Below are positions 8,447 through 18,389 of a DNA stretch of 64,000 nucleotides, piece after piece. The notes beneath the pieces were generated by a model. The model made no database searches. It saw only the letters and a program-made list of their open reading frames with translations, and was not told the DNA's origin. The position numbers were made by a program, and so were the translations under genes. Origin of the DNA: Gammaproteobacteria bacterium (GTDB lineage Bacteria; Pseudomonadota; Gammaproteobacteria; Acidiferrobacterales; SZUA-150); NCBI GenBank assembly GCA_029880545.1, contig JAOUOD010000004.1, positions 1-64,000 of the forward strand. Reading direction: 5' to 3'. Numbering within the stretch: position 1 is the first letter of the stretch; each line of letters begins with the position of its first letter.

Positions 8447-9292
8447 TCACAAGGTCGCGGCAGCGAGGAACGGCGGCAGGGTCAGCAGGCCCTGGTGCAG
8501 CTCCGATGTGTAGTACCTGGTATTGAGCTTGGCGGCGTCAATTTTGCGGAAATCCTTCGCTGATCCCGATTTCACCGCCATGGTGGACGACCACCAGCCG
8601 GACGGGTATACCGGTTGCGGGAAGCCCAGGGTGGCAAGATCGGCAAAGCCAGCGGTGCGCATGTTGTTGCGCATGCTCTTGATAATGTCGCTGTGCAGCA
8701 GCGGTGATTCGCTTTGCGCAATCAGGATGCCGTTGGCCGACAGCGCCTTGTGGCAGTCGGTGTAGAACTCCGCCGAGAACAGTCGCGCGGCCTGGCCGAC
8801 CGGGTCGGTGGAATCAATAATAATGATGTCGTAACTGCCGGGTTCAGCGTCTTCGATCCACTTGATGCCGTCGACAAACTCCAGCTGCGCCCGCGCATCG
8901 CCGTTGGATTCGCACAATTCAGGGAAGTATTCTTCTGACACGCGGGTAACGCGCTCGTCCAGCTCGGCCTGCACCGCCTTTTCGACACCGGGGTGCTTGA
9001 GTACTTCGCGCAGGGTGCCGCAATCACCGCCACCGATAATGAGCACGCGCTTCGGGTCCGGGTGCGTGAGCAGCGCCGGGTGCGTCATCATCTCGTGGTA
9101 CAGAAAGTTGTCGCGCGTGGTCAGCATCACCAGGCCGTCGAGCGTCATCAGGTAGCCCCATTGCCGGGTGTTGTAGATCGTCAACAGTTGGTACGGGGTT
9201 TGTTCTTCGTGTACCTTCTCGCCCAGCTCAAGCGAAAATGCCGAGCCGCAGTCTGCGTGAATTTCGGTGTACCAGTTGTTGTCGAGTGTCAT
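8447..9292 (-). CDS. speE: Spermidine synthase (polyamine aminopropyltransferase)
   Basis: 281 residues, the normal bacterial length. It transfers an aminopropyl group from decarboxylated S-adenosylmethionine to putrescine. The nucleotide-binding core is VLIIGGGDCGTLREVL, the catalytic Asp region is IIIDSTDPVG, and the N-terminus has the usual WYTEIH. It is divergent from speA, which feeds the same pathway through agmatine. No speD or agmatinase gene is in the window. Confidence 0.95.
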   Translation of the reverse strand: MTLDNNWYTEIHADCGSAFSLELGEKVHEEQTPYQLLTIYNTRQWGYLMTLDGLVMLTTRDNFLYHEMMTHPALLTHPDPKRVLIIGGGDCGTLREVLKHPGVEKAVQAELDERVTRVSEEYFPELCESNGDARAQLEFVDGIKWIEDAEPGSYDIIIIDSTDPVGQAARLFSAEFYTDCHKALSANGILIAQSESPLLHSDIIKSMRNNMRTAGFADLATLGFPQPVYPSGWWSSTMAVKSGSAKDFRKIDAAKLNTRYYTSELHQGLLTLPPFLAAATL

Positions 9293-9418
9293 AATACCTG
9301 CTCCTCAGCAATGAAGACGCCGGGCGAATGGCCGGAAAGCGGGGAGTGTAGCCAAGCGCTGTTAGCTTGCCAACGAATCTTTTAGCCAGTGAATCCTGGC
9401 AGGAGCAGTGAACCACCC

Positions 9419-11302
9419 ATGAGTTGGAAAATCCAGAACGCACGCGACACCTATAACATTTCCCACTGGAGTGGCGGTTATTTTGATGTCGCCGACAATG
9501 GCCACCTGGTGGCGCATCCTGGTGGTGCCAGCGGCCCCGGCATTGATATGCAGGCCGTTGCCGACAGCCTGCACCAGCAAGGCCTTGGCCTGCCGACATT
9601 GGTGCGGTTCTCCGGCATCCTGCGTCACCGGGTGAATGTATTGTGCGATGCATTTGTTGCCGCCACGAACGAACACAAGTTTACTGGCGGATACACTGCG
9701 GTGTATCCGATCAAGGTGAACCAGCAGCGCAGCGTCGTCGAGGAGATTGTCGGTGCCCGGCCGGGCAGTGTCGGTCTCGAGGCCGGCAGCAAGCCGGAAT
9801 TGCTGGCGGTGCTGGCGCACTCTGATCCTGATGGCGGCCTGGTGGTATGCAACGGTCACAAGGATCGCGAATTCATTCGCCTGGCGCTGATTGGCCAGGC
9901 GCTTGGCCACAAGGTACATATTGTTATTGAGCGCCTGTCCGAGCTGGAACTGGTCATTGAGCAGGCGAACACGCTGACTATCCGGCCGTTGCTGGGCCTG
10001 CGCCTGCGCCTGGCGTCCATCGGTGAAGGTCATTGGCAAAACACCGGTGGTGAGAAATCCAAGTTCGGCCTGTCAGCCGACCAGGTGCAGACCGCCTTGC
10101 ATCGACTGCAGCAAATTGGCTGGCTCGATTGCTTGTCCATGCTGCATTGCCACATGGGTTCACAGATCGCCAATATTCGCCACGTGCAGTCCGGCGTTGC
10201 CGAAGCAGCACGTTATTACGCCGAGATCAGGCAGTTCGGTGCCGATGTCAAATACGTCAATGTTGGTGGCGGCCTCGGTATTGATTATGACGGCACCTCA
10301 TCACGCAGTTATTTCTCCGCCAACTATTCCGTAGAGCAGTATGCCTCCGCCGTGGTCAAGGCCTTTGCCGAAACCAGTCGGCAACATGGCATGCCGGATC
10401 CGCATGTGGTCACCGAATCCGGTCGCGCCATGACAGCGCACCACGCCGTGTTGATCAGCAACGTGCTCGACGTGGAACATATGAATCGCCCGCGTGGCCT
10501 GGTTGAGCCGGATGACAGCGCCGCGCCGGTATTGCGCGAGTTGTGGCAGGCGCACAGCACGGTCAATATGCGCACCGCCATCGAGCACTATCACAATGCC
10601 GCCCAGGCCATGGACGAAGTGCGCAGCCTGTTTACCGAGGGCAAGCTGGGACTGAAGGATCGGGCGCTGGCGGAGAACCTGTACCGTTCCGTGTGCATGC
10701 AAACCCGTGATGCGCTGAATAGCGACAAGCGCGAACATCGGCAGATACTCGATGAGCTGAACGAACAGCTGGCCGACAAGTATTTCTGCAACCTGTCCGT
10801 GTTCCAGTCATTGCCCGATGTCTGGGCTATTAACCAGATATTTCCCATCGTGCCGCTGGCCAGGCTCGACGAAGCGCCAGAGCGTCGCGGCGTCATCGTC
10901 GATGTCACCTGTGACTCCGATGGTCGTATCGATACCTATGTTGATGCCAATGGTGTTGAGTCAACGTTGCCGTTGCATGAAGTGCAGCCGGACGAACGCT
11001 ACCTGCTGGGTATATTCCTGGTCGGCGCCTACCAGGAAATCCTTGGCGACATGCACAACCTGTTCGGCGATACCCACTCGGCCCATATCGAGCTCAATGA
11101 TGATGGCAGCTACCGCATCGATCACACCCTGCACGGTGATACCGTGGATTACGTATTGCGATTTGTACACTTTGAGCCGGAACAGCTCAAGGCCAGTTAC
11201 GTGAAGCAGGTTGAAGGCTCAACGTTGAACAATGATCAGCGCAAGCAGTATCTTGATGAGCTGGTTGAAGGGTTATCCGGGTATACGTACCTGGAGGAGT
11301 GA
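9419..11302 (+). CDS. speA: Biosynthetic arginine decarboxylase
   Basis: A PLP enzyme of 627 residues (E. coli SpeA has 658) that converts arginine to agmatine for putrescine synthesis. The PLP lysine is in AVYPIKVNQQ, the helical bundle and alanine-racemase-like barrel follow, and the motif HCHMGSQI is present. The frame can be read from a GTG at 9389, but ATG 9419 gives the family N-terminus (MSWKIQNARDTYNISHW) and has AGGAG at 9401-9405. It is divergent from speE across about 125 bases. Confidence 0.94.
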   Translation: MSWKIQNARDTYNISHWSGGYFDVADNGHLVAHPGGASGPGIDMQAVADSLHQQGLGLPTLVRFSGILRHRVNVLCDAFVAATNEHKFTGGYTAVYPIKVNQQRSVVEEIVGARPGSVGLEAGSKPELLAVLAHSDPDGGLVVCNGHKDREFIRLALIGQALGHKVHIVIERLSELELVIEQANTLTIRPLLGLRLRLASIGEGHWQNTGGEKSKFGLSADQVQTALHRLQQIGWLDCLSMLHCHMGSQIANIRHVQSGVAEAARYYAEIRQFGADVKYVNVGGGLGIDYDGTSSRSYFSANYSVEQYASAVVKAFAETSRQHGMPDPHVVTESGRAMTAHHAVLISNVLDVEHMNRPRGLVEPDDSAAPVLRELWQAHSTVNMRTAIEHYHNAAQAMDEVRSLFTEGKLGLKDRALAENLYRSVCMQTRDALNSDKREHRQILDELNEQLADKYFCNLSVFQSLPDVWAINQIFPIVPLARLDEAPERRGVIVDVTCDSDGRIDTYVDANGVESTLPLHEVQPDERYLLGIFLVGAYQEILGDMHNLFGDTHSAHIELNDDGSYRIDHTLHGDTVDYVLRFVHFEPEQLKASYVKQVEGSTLNNDQRKQYLDELVEGLSGYTYLEE

Positions 11303-11500
11303 CGCGCAGGCTTCGCCTGGATTGTCATTCCGGCCTTGGCCGTTATTCCGATCTCGCTTGTCATTTCGACTAACGGGAGAAATCTTTTTTGATGTGCGTC
11401 GGCTGCGCCGACGAGCTTGGCAAGCTATTATGTGCTACCCGCGCGGGGCCCCGTTTCTTTTGCTCGTCCAAAAGAAATGGACGAAAGAAAACGACGTGAA
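11303..11500. repeat. Composite intergenic repeat-like segment with hairpins
   Basis: No gene is supported. Short hairpins follow one another: CGTCGGC/GCCGACG (11397-11413) and AGCTT/AAGCT (11414-11426). Phrases such as TTGTCATTTCGAC plus GGGAGAAATCTTTTTT, and TTTCTTTTGCTCGTCCAAAAG, resemble interspersed intergenic repeats I have seen in other bacterial genomes. Copy number in this genome cannot be judged from one window. Confidence 0.35.
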
Positions 11501-11501
11501 C

Positions 11502-11621
11502 GAGCTATAAACATCGGTCTCACGTCTTTCCAGGGCATAGGCACCTCCTGTCTCACTATGTCCATGGCGCATAGGCGTTACCTGTGTACCTGCACTATTG
11601 TGTTACCGATGTTTATAGCTC
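11502..11621 (-). mobile_element. MITE-like element holding an IS transposase start
   Basis: GAGCTATAAACATCGGT (11502-11518) is repeated as its exact reverse complement at 11605-11621, giving 17-bp terminal inverted repeats around 86 bases. On the minus strand the interior has AGGAGG and an ATG (11538) opening MPWKDVRPMFIA, which resembles the N-terminus of IS481/IS3-type transposases. The frame then runs into unrelated sequence and stops at 11428-11430. This is best read as the leftover 5' end of an insertion sequence or a derived miniature element. Confidence 0.5.
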
Positions 11622-11860
11622 ATACACTCAAGAGCTTTTTGTAGTTTTCTTTGTTGTTCCAGGAAGGGTTCTAGTTGTGATTTGATCCCATTCTGAGTTT
11701 CAATAATTGGGCGCAAGGCTTTTTCTATCGCCCTCTGTGCTTCCAGAATTGGATCTAACCGCCCATGTAATTGCTTGGATTTTTGCTTCCATTGCTTTAG
11801 GTGATTTTCGAAAGCATCCATCTCGTTTCTATTCATTGCCTCGAAACCTTGTTTAACCAT
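11603..11860 (-). CDS. Hypothetical small coiled-coil protein
   Basis: 85 codons encode a highly charged, Gln/Lys/Glu-rich helical protein (ENHLKQWKQKSKQLHGRLDPI; EPFLEQQRKLQKALE) with heptad-like spacing and no membrane segment. The last codons overlap the right inverted repeat of the MITE-like element, so the natural C-terminus may have been altered by insertion. The local DNA is AT-richer than the flanking core genes. I recognise no family, and it may not be expressed. Confidence 0.35.
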   Translation of the reverse strand: MVKQGFEAMNRNEMDAFENHLKQWKQKSKQLHGRLDPILEAQRAIEKALRPIIETQNGIKSQLEPFLEQQRKLQKALECMSYKHR

Positions 11861-12437
11861 GAATTATATTTGATGGCAGAAAAAGGGTATTTTGCTCGTC
11901 CTTTTTGGGTATACATCCTTGATTTGAATTAAATCATTGGGCTACGTTCTATTTGCCTAAATGTCTTACTAAATATTTCTGCATAGACCCGAATATGGCC
12001 GCACCACTACTAACATAGTATGTTTGCTTTGAGTCGCTAGCCGGCGTGTCAATATTCTGCCGAATCCGGACACGTCGAACTAATTAATAGTTACACGCTA
12101 CGATTGCAGTCAGATAATTTGGAGTAATTTGTCATGGGTTTTGGTAGTTTGCACCTAAAAACTTCCTCTGCTGTTTTGATTTAAGGCGCGCTGAATTGTT
12201 CAAGTCTTGCATCCGCTTTGAAGAGGTCGAGGGTCGCGAGAAATAGCGAGGCAATAGCCTGCTTTTACAACTGTTTTCCAGCTTTCGCAATGTCGCTGTC
12301 AATCAATTGGAGCCTTGTTATAAGCCGTATCTTAAGTGACTGAAAATGTTTCAATTCTGACGATGATTTACAATCATTATATGTATTGTCATTTTGTTTG
12401 AAGCTATATTCCAAGTAGTTGAGTGGGAGTACAAATA
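11861..12437. other. 577-bp AT-rich non-coding stretch
   Basis: No open frame of useful length or recognisable RNA is visible. It presumably holds the promoter of the PhnD-like gene; a small inverted repeat ATGATT-TAC-AATCAT lies at about 12363-12377. No clear -35/-10 pair could be fixed. The lower GC and lack of genes suggest a decayed accessory region. Confidence 0.4.
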
Positions 12438-13364
12438 ATGAGCCTTTTCAGATTCAGGAAAGTATTTGGCACCATCCTAAGCTTTATCATCATTATTGGT
12501 GTAGTCGGATGCCAAGAAAATACAGCGCCACCAGCACCGAAATTCAGTGCCGGGAGTGAAGGCGAGAAGCAGGTTTACAGGTTTGGTATTCACCCTTTGC
12601 ATAATCCCGCACGGCTGCACGAAATATTCTCGCCGCTTATGAGTTATCTGAACCAGAATATTGATGATGTCGAGTTCAGGGTCGAGGCATCGAGAAACTA
12701 CGCGGCTTACGACAAGAAGCTCTTCGCCGGGGAGTTTCATTTTTCCCTGCCTAATCCCTACCAGACCGTCAGGTCACTGGAACATGGCTATAAAGTATTC
12801 GGAAAAATGGGTGATGATGACAACTTCAGGGGCATCATCCTTGTTCGCAAGGACAGCAATATAAAATCGATTTCGGACCTGAAAGGCAAGCCGGTCAGTT
12901 ATCCTGCGCCGACCGCGCTGGCGGCCACCATGATGCCGCAATACTACATCCACACCCATGGGCTGGATGTAATGAAGGATGTGGATAATCGCTATGTAGG
13001 TTCCCAGGAATCGTCGATTATGAACGTTTTTCTTGGCGATACAGTAGCAGGAGCTACCTGGCCGCCGCCGTGGCGGGCCCTTTCAAAAGAGCGGCCCGAG
13101 CTGGCAAGGGAGCTGGAAATCAAGTGGCAGACAAAACCGTTACCCAACAACGGGCTGGTTGTTCGCCAGGACATGCCGGGATACCTGGTACAAAAAGTAT
13201 CGAGGCTGATGTTTGAGCTACACAAGCATGAGGGCGGACGGGCTATCCTCGAGCGTATGGAATTAACCAGATTTGAGCCGGCAACTGATGCCACCTATCA
13301 GCCAGTAAGGGAGTTTTTGGCAGTATTCAAAAAGGCCGTGCGTGATCCGGCAAGTGAAAAATAA
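12438..13364 (+). CDS. PhnD-like periplasmic binding lipoprotein
   Basis: 308 residues: lipoprotein signal (hydrophobic FGTILSFIIIIGVVGC, lipobox Cys), then a type 2 periplasmic binding fold of the PhnD/phosphate-phosphonate group (FGIHPLHNPARLHEIFSPLMSYL; FHFSLPNPYQT; ISDLKGKPVSYPAPTALAAT; GLVVRQDMP). No permease or ATPase gene is adjacent; instead a hybrid histidine kinase starts 12 bases downstream. The likely role is therefore ligand sensing for the kinase rather than transport. ATG 12438 has GGGAG upstream at good spacing; a GTG at 12423 is the alternative. The ligand is unknown. Confidence 0.82.
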   Translation: MSLFRFRKVFGTILSFIIIIGVVGCQENTAPPAPKFSAGSEGEKQVYRFGIHPLHNPARLHEIFSPLMSYLNQNIDDVEFRVEASRNYAAYDKKLFAGEFHFSLPNPYQTVRSLEHGYKVFGKMGDDDNFRGIILVRKDSNIKSISDLKGKPVSYPAPTALAATMMPQYYIHTHGLDVMKDVDNRYVGSQESSIMNVFLGDTVAGATWPPPWRALSKERPELARELEIKWQTKPLPNNGLVVRQDMPGYLVQKVSRLMFELHKHEGGRAILERMELTRFEPATDATYQPVREFLAVFKKAVRDPASEK

Positions 13365-13376
13365 AGGCAACAGCAC

Positions 13377-15734
13377 TTGGTCCGGGGCGTTCATGCGATT
13401 GAAAGGTTTTGGACAAAATCCATAAGACGTCAGTTGATTTTGGGAATCGCCGCTGTACACGCGGTCCTGATGTCCATATTTGTTGTGGACATGCTGGAGC
13501 GGCAAAAGAAATTTCTTCATGACCAGGCCATAGAACAAACGACCAGTCTGTCTGAGACCCTGGCAGCCAACAGTACTTCATGGGTGCTGGCAAACGATAT
13601 TATCGGTATTGAAGAGGTTGTCAGCTCACAGTCAAAATATCCCGGGCTTGAATACGCCATGGTTCTGAACATGGAAGGCAAGGTGTTGGGCCATACGGAC
13701 AGGCAGTATATAGGAATGTATATAGAGGATGATTCAGGCTCCGGGTTTCAAACAATACCCTCCGAAGTGAATATTCTTGTCAATACGCCAACCCTGATTG
13801 ACGTTGCGGCACCGGTCTATGCCAATGGCAAACAGATAGGCTGGACCCGGGTCGGCCTTGGCCAGCAAAATACTCTTGCGGGCCTGAGGACGATAACAAG
13901 AAATGGCCTGATATATACCGTGATTGCCATACTTGTTGGAGTGATTTTTGCGTTAGTCATGGCAAAAGGTCTCACGCAGGCCCTGCACAAGCTGGTGGAA
14001 TTAACCGGCCGGGTAAGCCGGGGCGAAAGTGGCAGTCGCGCGGAATTGCAAAGGCATGATGAGATTGGCCGATTGGCTACAAACTTTGACAGCATGCTGG
14101 ATTCGATTGCTGCTTCACAAGCAGAGCTTGCAGAAAGCCAGTTGCGCTTTGATCTTGCAATGAGAGGGTCCAGCGACGGCTTGTGGGATCGAAATCTACT
14201 CACTAACGAAGTTTACCTGTCGCCACGGTGGAAGGAGATGATTGGCTATCGTGATGATGAACTGGAAAACGAACTCGGGGCGTGGGATCGCCTGGTTCAT
14301 CCGGATGACCTGGACAAGACCAAAAATGCCATTAACAACTATATCTCCGGTGAGAGTGACAGCTATCGCGTTGAGTTTCGCATGAAACACAAAGATGGTC
14401 ATTGGGTCCATGTTCTGGATCGTGGCTACCTGGTGCGCGATGAAAACGGGCGGGCAGTGCGAATGGCGGGAACGCATGTTGATCTGACGGAGCGCATACA
14501 AAACGAGGACAAGATTCGTCGTCTGAACAGTGAGCTGGAAGACCGCGTTCATCAAAGAACCATTGAGCTCCTGGATGCCAAGAATGAAGCGGAGCGCGCG
14601 AACTCGGCGAAGTCGGAATTCCTGTCGAGAATGAGTCATGAATTGAGAACACCGATGAATGCCATACTCGGATTTGCACAGTTACTGGAAGTCAGTGGGG
14701 ACAGCCCCTTGACCGGTGAGCAGAAAGAATCCGTCACCGAGATACTGAACGCCGGGCATCATTTGCTTGAATTGATCAACGAAGTGCTTGACTTGTCGAG
14801 GATCGAAGCCGGAAAGATGGTTGTCAATATGGAGCCGGTTTGTGTTCAGGAAATATTGAGGGAATGCATGTCATTGATTGTAACGTTGGCGGCTGACAGG
14901 GGAGTTACAGTCGAGCTAAAAGAAGCAGAAAGGGAGAATTATGTGTTGGCGGACCGAACCAGGATCAAGCAGGTGTTGTTGAACCTCTTGTCCAACGCGG
15001 TCAAGTACAACAGCCAGGATGGCAAGGTCGTTATCCGGATATCCGATTCCGGAGACATGTGGCGTATTAGCATCATCGACACTGGTCCGGGCCTGAATGA
15101 AGAGCAGAAAAACCGGTTATTTGTCCCGTTTGACCGGCTGGGTGCGGACAAGACGAAAATTGAGGGAACGGGTATCGGCCTGGCACTGAGCAAAAAACTG
15201 GTTGCTTGCATGGACGGAATCATTGATGTGGAAAGCAGCGAAGGTTCGGGAAGTACGTTCTGGGTAGAGCTGGGCAAGTCCTCGGTACTTGAAATGAACC
15301 AGGCCATTTCCGGAGACGGCGTTGCCGGGATTGAAGGCCCGGGAGATAACAGCCATCGAATACTATATATTGAAGATAATTATGCCAATACCAGGCTCAT
15401 ACAGAAAATTATTGAAAAGAGTCTGGCAGGAGTCGAATTGATAACCGCGGACAATCCGAAGCTTGGTATCGAATTGGCACACAAGCATTGCCCGGACTTG
15501 ATATTGCTGGATATTAATCTGCCGGAAATGGATGGCTATGAGGTGATGCGCTATTTGCAGGCGAGCCGGGCGACGCGAGAAATCCCGGTGGTGGCGATCA
15601 GCGCCAATGCCATGCCGGGAGATATCAGTCGCAGCAAGGTTGCCGGTTTTGTGGACTACCTGACCAAGCCGGTAAATGTGCCCTCGTTTCTAAAGCTCGT
15701 AGACCAGGTATTGGAAAATTCCGGCAGGCAGTGA
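13377..15734 (+). CDS. Hybrid sensor histidine kinase (membrane sensor-HAMP-PAS-HisKA-HATPase-REC)
   Basis: 785 residues. Transmembrane segments at about 18-37 and 178-198 enclose a periplasmic sensor domain of about 140 residues. A HAMP linker (about 199-250), a PAS/PAC domain (about 262-385), a coiled coil and HisKA follow; His421 in SRMSHELRTP is the phosphoacceptor. HATPase_c (about 520-635) has NLLSNAVKYN and the GTGIGLALSK lid. The receiver domain (about 660-780) has Asp712 in LLLDINLPEMDGYE and Lys in YLTKPVN. The start TTG 13377 is the only workable upstream codon, with AAAGG before it. It is translated right after the PhnD-like lipoprotein; no separate output regulator is nearby. Confidence 0.88.
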   Translation: MVRGVHAIERFWTKSIRRQLILGIAAVHAVLMSIFVVDMLERQKKFLHDQAIEQTTSLSETLAANSTSWVLANDIIGIEEVVSSQSKYPGLEYAMVLNMEGKVLGHTDRQYIGMYIEDDSGSGFQTIPSEVNILVNTPTLIDVAAPVYANGKQIGWTRVGLGQQNTLAGLRTITRNGLIYTVIAILVGVIFALVMAKGLTQALHKLVELTGRVSRGESGSRAELQRHDEIGRLATNFDSMLDSIAASQAELAESQLRFDLAMRGSSDGLWDRNLLTNEVYLSPRWKEMIGYRDDELENELGAWDRLVHPDDLDKTKNAINNYISGESDSYRVEFRMKHKDGHWVHVLDRGYLVRDENGRAVRMAGTHVDLTERIQNEDKIRRLNSELEDRVHQRTIELLDAKNEAERANSAKSEFLSRMSHELRTPMNAILGFAQLLEVSGDSPLTGEQKESVTEILNAGHHLLELINEVLDLSRIEAGKMVVNMEPVCVQEILRECMSLIVTLAADRGVTVELKEAERENYVLADRTRIKQVLLNLLSNAVKYNSQDGKVVIRISDSGDMWRISIIDTGPGLNEEQKNRLFVPFDRLGADKTKIEGTGIGLALSKKLVACMDGIIDVESSEGSGSTFWVELGKSSVLEMNQAISGDGVAGIEGPGDNSHRILYIEDNYANTRLIQKIIEKSLAGVELITADNPKLGIELAHKHCPDLILLDINLPEMDGYEVMRYLQASRATREIPVVAISANAMPGDISRSKVAGFVDYLTKPVNVPSFLKLVDQVLENSGRQ

Positions 15735-15788
15735 AACAGGTTATACCGCGAAGGATGTTCTTTTAGCCCGGTGCGGCAACGCGAGTCT

Positions 15789-16379
15789 TCAATCCTTGAC
15801 CTTCAACCGCAGTGCCGGGATGCCGAGAGTCTTCAGATTGCGGTGGGTTTCGTCGAGTTTTTGCGGGTCGGAGTAGGGGCCAAGGCGTACACGGTGGAAC
15901 GTGCCCTTGTCTTTGACATCAATCTTCTGGATGTGGGCGACCAGGCCGTTGAAGGCGAGCTTGGCCTTGAGGGTGTCGGCGTCGGCGTAATCGGCGAACG
16001 AGCCGACCTGCAGAACGTAGCTGACATTCCTTTCGGTCTTGATCTGTTTTGTCGTGACCGATTCCGGAATCACGGTTTCGGACTCGGTGAGTATGGTATA
16101 GAAATCGTATTTAGGCTTTTCCGCCGGTTTGGGTGCCGGGGCCGGTGCGGGCCTGGGTTGCGGCTTGGGTTGTTGCGCGCGCTTGACCAGGGTACGCAGG
16201 CCGCTGTCCGGCTGGCCGGTACGTTCAATCATGAACTGGACCAGCAGCACGATGCACACGCCGGCCAGCAATCCGCCGCCGACCAGTGCCCAGGTAGGAA
16301 ACCCTTTCTTGCCGCCCCGACGCGTTGCGGATGGGCGACGTCGTACGGTTTTTTTCTTGCTGCGTTTACTGGTGGCCAT
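15789..16379 (-). CDS. SPOR-domain membrane protein (FtsN-like)
   Basis: 196 residues: a very basic cytoplasmic N-terminus (KRSKKKTVRRRP), one transmembrane helix (about 30-51), a Pro/Lys/Ala-rich linker, and a C-terminal SPOR domain (about 118-194; YVLQVGSFADYADADTLKAK, FHRVRLGPYSD). SPOR domains bind denuded septal peptidoglycan; the layout matches FtsN-like division proteins, but it is shorter than E. coli FtsN (319 residues). It starts 3 bases after the argS stop, the common argS-SPOR gene pair in gammaproteobacteria. Whether it is the essential FtsN cannot be told from sequence. Confidence 0.85.
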   Translation of the reverse strand: MATSKRSKKKTVRRRPSATRRGGKKGFPTWALVGGGLLAGVCIVLLVQFMIERTGQPDSGLRTLVKRAQQPKPQPRPAPAPAPKPAEKPKYDFYTILTESETVIPESVTTKQIKTERNVSYVLQVGSFADYADADTLKAKLAFNGLVAHIQKIDVKDKGTFHRVRLGPYSDPQKLDETHRNLKTLGIPALRLKVKD

Positions 16380-16382
16380 GAC

Positions 16383-18146
16383 CTACATGGATTCCGGCGC
16401 GGTTACGCCCAGAATCGACAATCCGTTGACAATCACCTGTCGTGTTGCCGCAATCAGCACGAGACGTGCATCCCGCAGGGCGTCGTTACCTTCGAGGAAC
16501 TTGTGCGCATTATAATAGGTGTGGAAGTGCTGCGACAGTTCGCGCAGGTAGTGGGCAATATGATGCGGATCATGGTTGCGTGCCGCCACTTCGACAACTT
16601 CCGGGAAGTGTGACAGTGCGTTCATGAGATCGACTTCATGCTGTTCCTGCAGCAACTCGAGTTGGTTACGGCCATGGGCCGGGTCATGCTTGAGCTGTTT
16701 CTCGGTGAGCTGACGGAATACACTGCAAATTCGCGCATGGGCGTACTGGATGTAATACACCGGGTTGTCATTGCTCTGTGACTTGGCCAGGTCCAGGTCG
16801 AAGTCCATGTGCTGGTCAGACTTGCGCAGCGCGTAGAAAAAGCGCGCCGCATCGTTGCCGACTTCGGAGCGTAATTCGCGTAAGGTGACAAACTCGCCGG
16901 AGCGCGTGGACATTTGCACTTTTTCGCCGCCACGATAGAGCACGGCAAATTGCACCAGCAGCACGTCCAGCTTGTTGGCATCTTCGCCCAGTGCTTCCAG
17001 CACTGCCTTGACCCGGGCGATGTAGCCATGGTGGTCGGCGCCCCAGATGTTGATCAGCTGATCGAACCCACGTTCCAGCTTGTTGACGTGGTAGGCAATA
17101 TCGGACGCGAAGTAGGTGGCCTGGCCGTTGTCACGCACGACAACGCGATCCTTTTCATCGCCGAAATCAGACGAGGCAAACCACAGCGCGCCATCCTTTT
17201 CATAGGTCTTGCCGGTTGCCTTCAGGCGATCGATGCCATGTTGCAGGGCGCCGTCGCCAACCAGTGATGCCTCGGAAAACCATTCGTTGTAGACAACGCC
17301 AAACTCGTCGAGGTCGCGACGAATGTTGTCCAGGATCTCGTCCAGGGCCTGCTTGTGAAACAGTGCGTAGCCTTCCTTGCCCAGCAGGGACCTGGCCTTG
17401 TCGATCAGGCCGTCAATGTGATCTTCCTTGTCGCCGCCGGCCGGCTCATCGGCCGGGACATTGTCGAATACATCGGCAGTGTTGAATTGATACTTGTCGC
17501 CGTGCGCGCGGTGCATGCTGGCACCGATATCCCAGATATAGTCGCCCTTGTAGCCGTTGGCCGGGAACGGAAATTCTTCACCACACAATTCCAGGTAACG
17601 TAACCAGACACTGGTGGCGAGTATGTCCATCTGCCTGCCGGCATCGTTGACGTAATATTCGCGGTGCACATCGTAACCGGCGGCTTCGAGAAGATTAGCC
17701 AGCGTTGCACCGTACGCGGCACCGCGACCATGACCCACGTGCAGCGGCCCGGTGGGATTGGCGGAAACAAATTCCACCATCACCTTTTTGCCGGCACCGA
17801 CGGCGCTACGGCCCCATTGATCAGTCTTGTCCAGGATTTCGCAGACCATGTCATGGTAGGCATGCGGGCTGAGAAAGAAATTGATGAACCCGGGGCCGGC
17901 AATTTCCACCTTGGCAATCGCGGCATCGACCGGAAGGGCATCGACAATTTTCTGCGCCAGGTCGCGCGGCTTCATTTGCATCGATTTGGCCAATGCCAGG
18001 GCAATATTGCAGGCAAAGTCACCGTGAGATTTATCGCGGGTGCGATCAATAGCAATGTTAAGTTCAAAATCGTTCGAAGTGGATATATTTGCGTGGACAC
18101 AACTGTGAATAGCGCAACCAATCAGCTGTCTAAGCTTGTCTTTCAA
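16383..18146 (-). CDS. argS: Arginyl-tRNA synthetase
   Basis: 587 residues, a class I synthetase of normal length (E. coli 577). The N-terminal add-1 domain recognises the tRNA D-loop; the HIGH motif is HVGHGRG near residue 134; the KMSKS loop is degenerate (VQMSTRSG), as usual for ArgRS; the C-terminal anticodon-binding helices end [10 protein letters not shown]. It charges tRNA-Arg, one gene of which (CCG) is at 1620-1696. It is co-transcribed with the SPOR protein downstream. Confidence 0.96.
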   Translation of the reverse strand: MKDKLRQLIGCAIHSCVHANISTSNDFELNIAIDRTRDKSHGDFACNIALALAKSMQMKPRDLAQKIVDALPVDAAIAKVEIAGPGFINFFLSPHAYHDMVCEILDKTDQWGRSAVGAGKKVMVEFVSANPTGPLHVGHGRGAAYGATLANLLEAAGYDVHREYYVNDAGRQMDILATSVWLRYLELCGEEFPFPANGYKGDYIWDIGASMHRAHGDKYQFNTADVFDNVPADEPAGGDKEDHIDGLIDKARSLLGKEGYALFHKQALDEILDNIRRDLDEFGVVYNEWFSEASLVGDGALQHGIDRLKATGKTYEKDGALWFASSDFGDEKDRVVVRDNGQATYFASDIAYHVNKLERGFDQLINIWGADHHGYIARVKAVLEALGEDANKLDVLLVQFAVLYRGGEKVQMSTRSGEFVTLRELRSEVGNDAARFFYALRKSDQHMDFDLDLAKSQSNDNPVYYIQYAHARICSVFRQLTEKQLKHDPAHGRNQLELLQEQHEVDLMNALSHFPEVVEVAARNHDPHHIAHYLRELSQHFHTYYNAHKFLEGNDALRDARLVLIAATRQVIVNGLSILGVTAPESM

Positions 18147-18389
18147 ATTGTTTCCTCACCTATATAACGGAAGACTCGGGGGTATTGATTCTACTCAATA
18201 AACAGAGGGTAAGAGAAGAAGTATTGCCACGATGCGTGTGGACCAAAACATTGGAAGAAAAAATCGGGGGGGTACGTTACTCATGCAGGCATTTCGTCTG
18301 CCTGATCAATTAGAGCCCCCGGATTTCTTGGGATAGCCAGATGGCCGCATCGTGACTAAGTTAAACAATTTTTAATATGTAATATTCAT

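Noticed and set aside
15771-16613. 280-codon frame opposite the SPOR gene and argS 3' end
   Set aside because: The minus-strand SPOR protein has a clear domain order and start; the plus-strand frame has none.
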